Assembly (NCBI GenBank): GCA_018920255.1 | Contig: JAHLMR010000022.1 | Location: 1-6,179 of the forward strand | DNA from: Candidatus Aenigmatarchaeota archaeon | GTDB lineage: Archaea; Aenigmatarchaeota; Aenigmatarchaeia; Aenigmatarchaeales; JAHLMR01 | DNA: 6,179 nt | Direction of reading: 5' to 3' | Part shown: positions 5,742 to 6,179 of the stretch, one piece after another | Layout: each line of letters opens with the position of its first letter | Position numbering within the stretch: position 1 is the stretch's first letter | Notes under the pieces: model-generated | Told to the model about the DNA's origin: nothing | Seen by the model: only the letters and a program-made list of their open reading frames with translations | Database searches by the model: none | Translations under genes and position numbers: made by a program

Positions 5742-5748
5742 AAGGTGA
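5742..5748 (+). promoter_or_regulatory. Shine-Dalgarno site of the secreted-protein gene
   Basis: AAGGTGA lies four bases before the ATG at 5753 and is the same core as the rtcB site. It fixes this ATG as the start and supports the open frame as a real gene even though its end is outside the window. Confidence 0.75.
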
Positions 5749-5752
5749 AAAA

Positions 5753-6179
5753 ATGAAAAAAATAGGAATTATGATAAATATATTCTTTATTTTATTATTT
5801 TCATTTAATACGTTTGCAGTCTTCTCTATTGCAACAGATTACAGAGGCTATTACGTTATATATTTAAATGGTGATAATACATTATGCACACAATCAAATC
5901 CCTGCAATTTTGGAACAATTTATAATTTAATGCAACAATATAAAAATTCTTATTATTTAGCGCCTTACAATTCGACGGATTATTGGACAGAAGACACAAC
6001 AAGAATAAATAATTTTTGGAATATTAATAATATAGGAAATGTTAATATTTCGACAATTACAATAAATTCAACAGATGCAATTGAAGGCATAAATTCAGTG
6101 CAAATAACAACGAGCGGGCAAGCAAAAATTCATTTAGGAAACTACACAAACTATAGAGTTTTAGATTATGCAAGACAAA
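5753..6179 (+). CDS. Secreted, sequon-rich surface protein, N-terminal part (3' end outside window)
   Basis: From the ATG, 142 residues are open to the right edge with no stop. A Sec signal peptide is clear: MKK, then a hydrophobic core (about 4-18) and a likely cut after TFA (residues 20-22). The mature part is rich in asparagine, threonine, tyrosine and isoleucine and has four N-glycosylation sequons (N73 NST, N98 NIS, N105 NST, N130 NYT). Two cysteines (45 and 51) could pair. The stretch from about residue 88 on (alternating polar and hydrophobic strands, EGINSVQITTSGQAKIHL within 111-128) resembles the start of a jelly-roll/LamG-like beta-sandwich seen in archaeal cell-surface proteins, but this is a guess from pattern. 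An SD site and promoter lie directly upstream. The protein is exported and probably glycosylated; its function is unknown, and a C-terminal membrane anchor like that of the left-edge protein would be expected if it is surface-bound. Confidence 0.8.
   Translation, partial: MKKIGIMINIFFILLFSFNTFAVFSIATDYRGYYVIYLNGDNTLCTQSNPCNFGTIYNLMQQYKNSYYLAPYNSTDYWTEDTTRINNFWNINNIGNVNISTITINSTDAIEGINSVQITTSGQAKIHLGNYTNYRVLDYARQ

Noticed and set aside
1-6179. CRISPR array, tRNA, rRNA or insertion sequence
   Set aside because: Non-coding gaps are all below about 90 bases, with no repeated units, no tRNA-like GC-rich arms and no transposase motif on either strand.

Overview
The window is about three-quarters A+T (roughly 25-30 % GC from sampled lines) and looks like a chromosomal segment of an archaeon. 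The evidence is a Hef/FANCM-type helicase, an archaeal TrmI-type tRNA methyltransferase with the adenine-N1 family's C-terminal signature, a GPN-loop GTPase, and an RtcB ligase whose catalytic residues number almost exactly like those of Pyrococcus horikoshii RtcB. Archaeal TATA boxes sit about 26 bp before start codons, most genes have no Shine-Dalgarno (SD) site, and both edge genes encode secreted or anchored surface proteins. Low GC, compact spacing and a helicase without its usual nuclease would fit a DPANN archaeon (Woesearchaeota/Pacearchaeota/Nanoarchaeota-like). That placement is an inference; the genus cannot be read from the sequence.

Layout, left to right: (1) the tail of a membrane-anchored surface protein, + strand, cut by the left edge; (2) a Hef-like helicase, +, 3 bases later; (3) TrmI, -, convergent with the helicase and sharing a TTAA that holds both stop codons; (4) a 72-87 bp divergent promoter region; (5) an FkbM-family methyltransferase, +; (6) a GPN-loop GTPase, +, 39 bases later with its own promoter; (7) RtcB, -, convergent with the GTPase and again sharing a TTAA for both stops; (8) an 83-bp divergent region with two interleaved TATA boxes; (9) the start of a secreted, sequon-rich protein, +, cut by the right edge. 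No stretch longer than about 90 bases lacks a gene. I see no tRNA, rRNA, CRISPR array, insertion sequence or repeat family.

Functionally this is mostly an information-processing neighbourhood: fork or branched-DNA repair (Hef-like), tRNA modification (TrmI), tRNA splicing/RNA repair (RtcB) and a GPN GTPase. Surface-related genes are interspersed (two edge proteins, FkbM methyltransferase). The genes do not form one operon: nearly every gene appears to have its own promoter. Three genes (trmI, fkbM-like, GPN) carry a TTTAAA box that begins exactly 30 nt before the start codon, which is the geometry of leaderless transcripts. The rtcB and edge surface-protein genes instead carry AGGTGA SD sites. 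This promoter evidence moves two start codons: trmI to the ATG at 2448 and rtcB to the ATG at 5669.

I found no convincing new multi-gene system. The points most worth a second look are the constant promoter geometry, the two shared TTAA stop sites, the interleaved divergent promoters before rtcB, the nuclease-less Hef, and a changed motif in TrmI.
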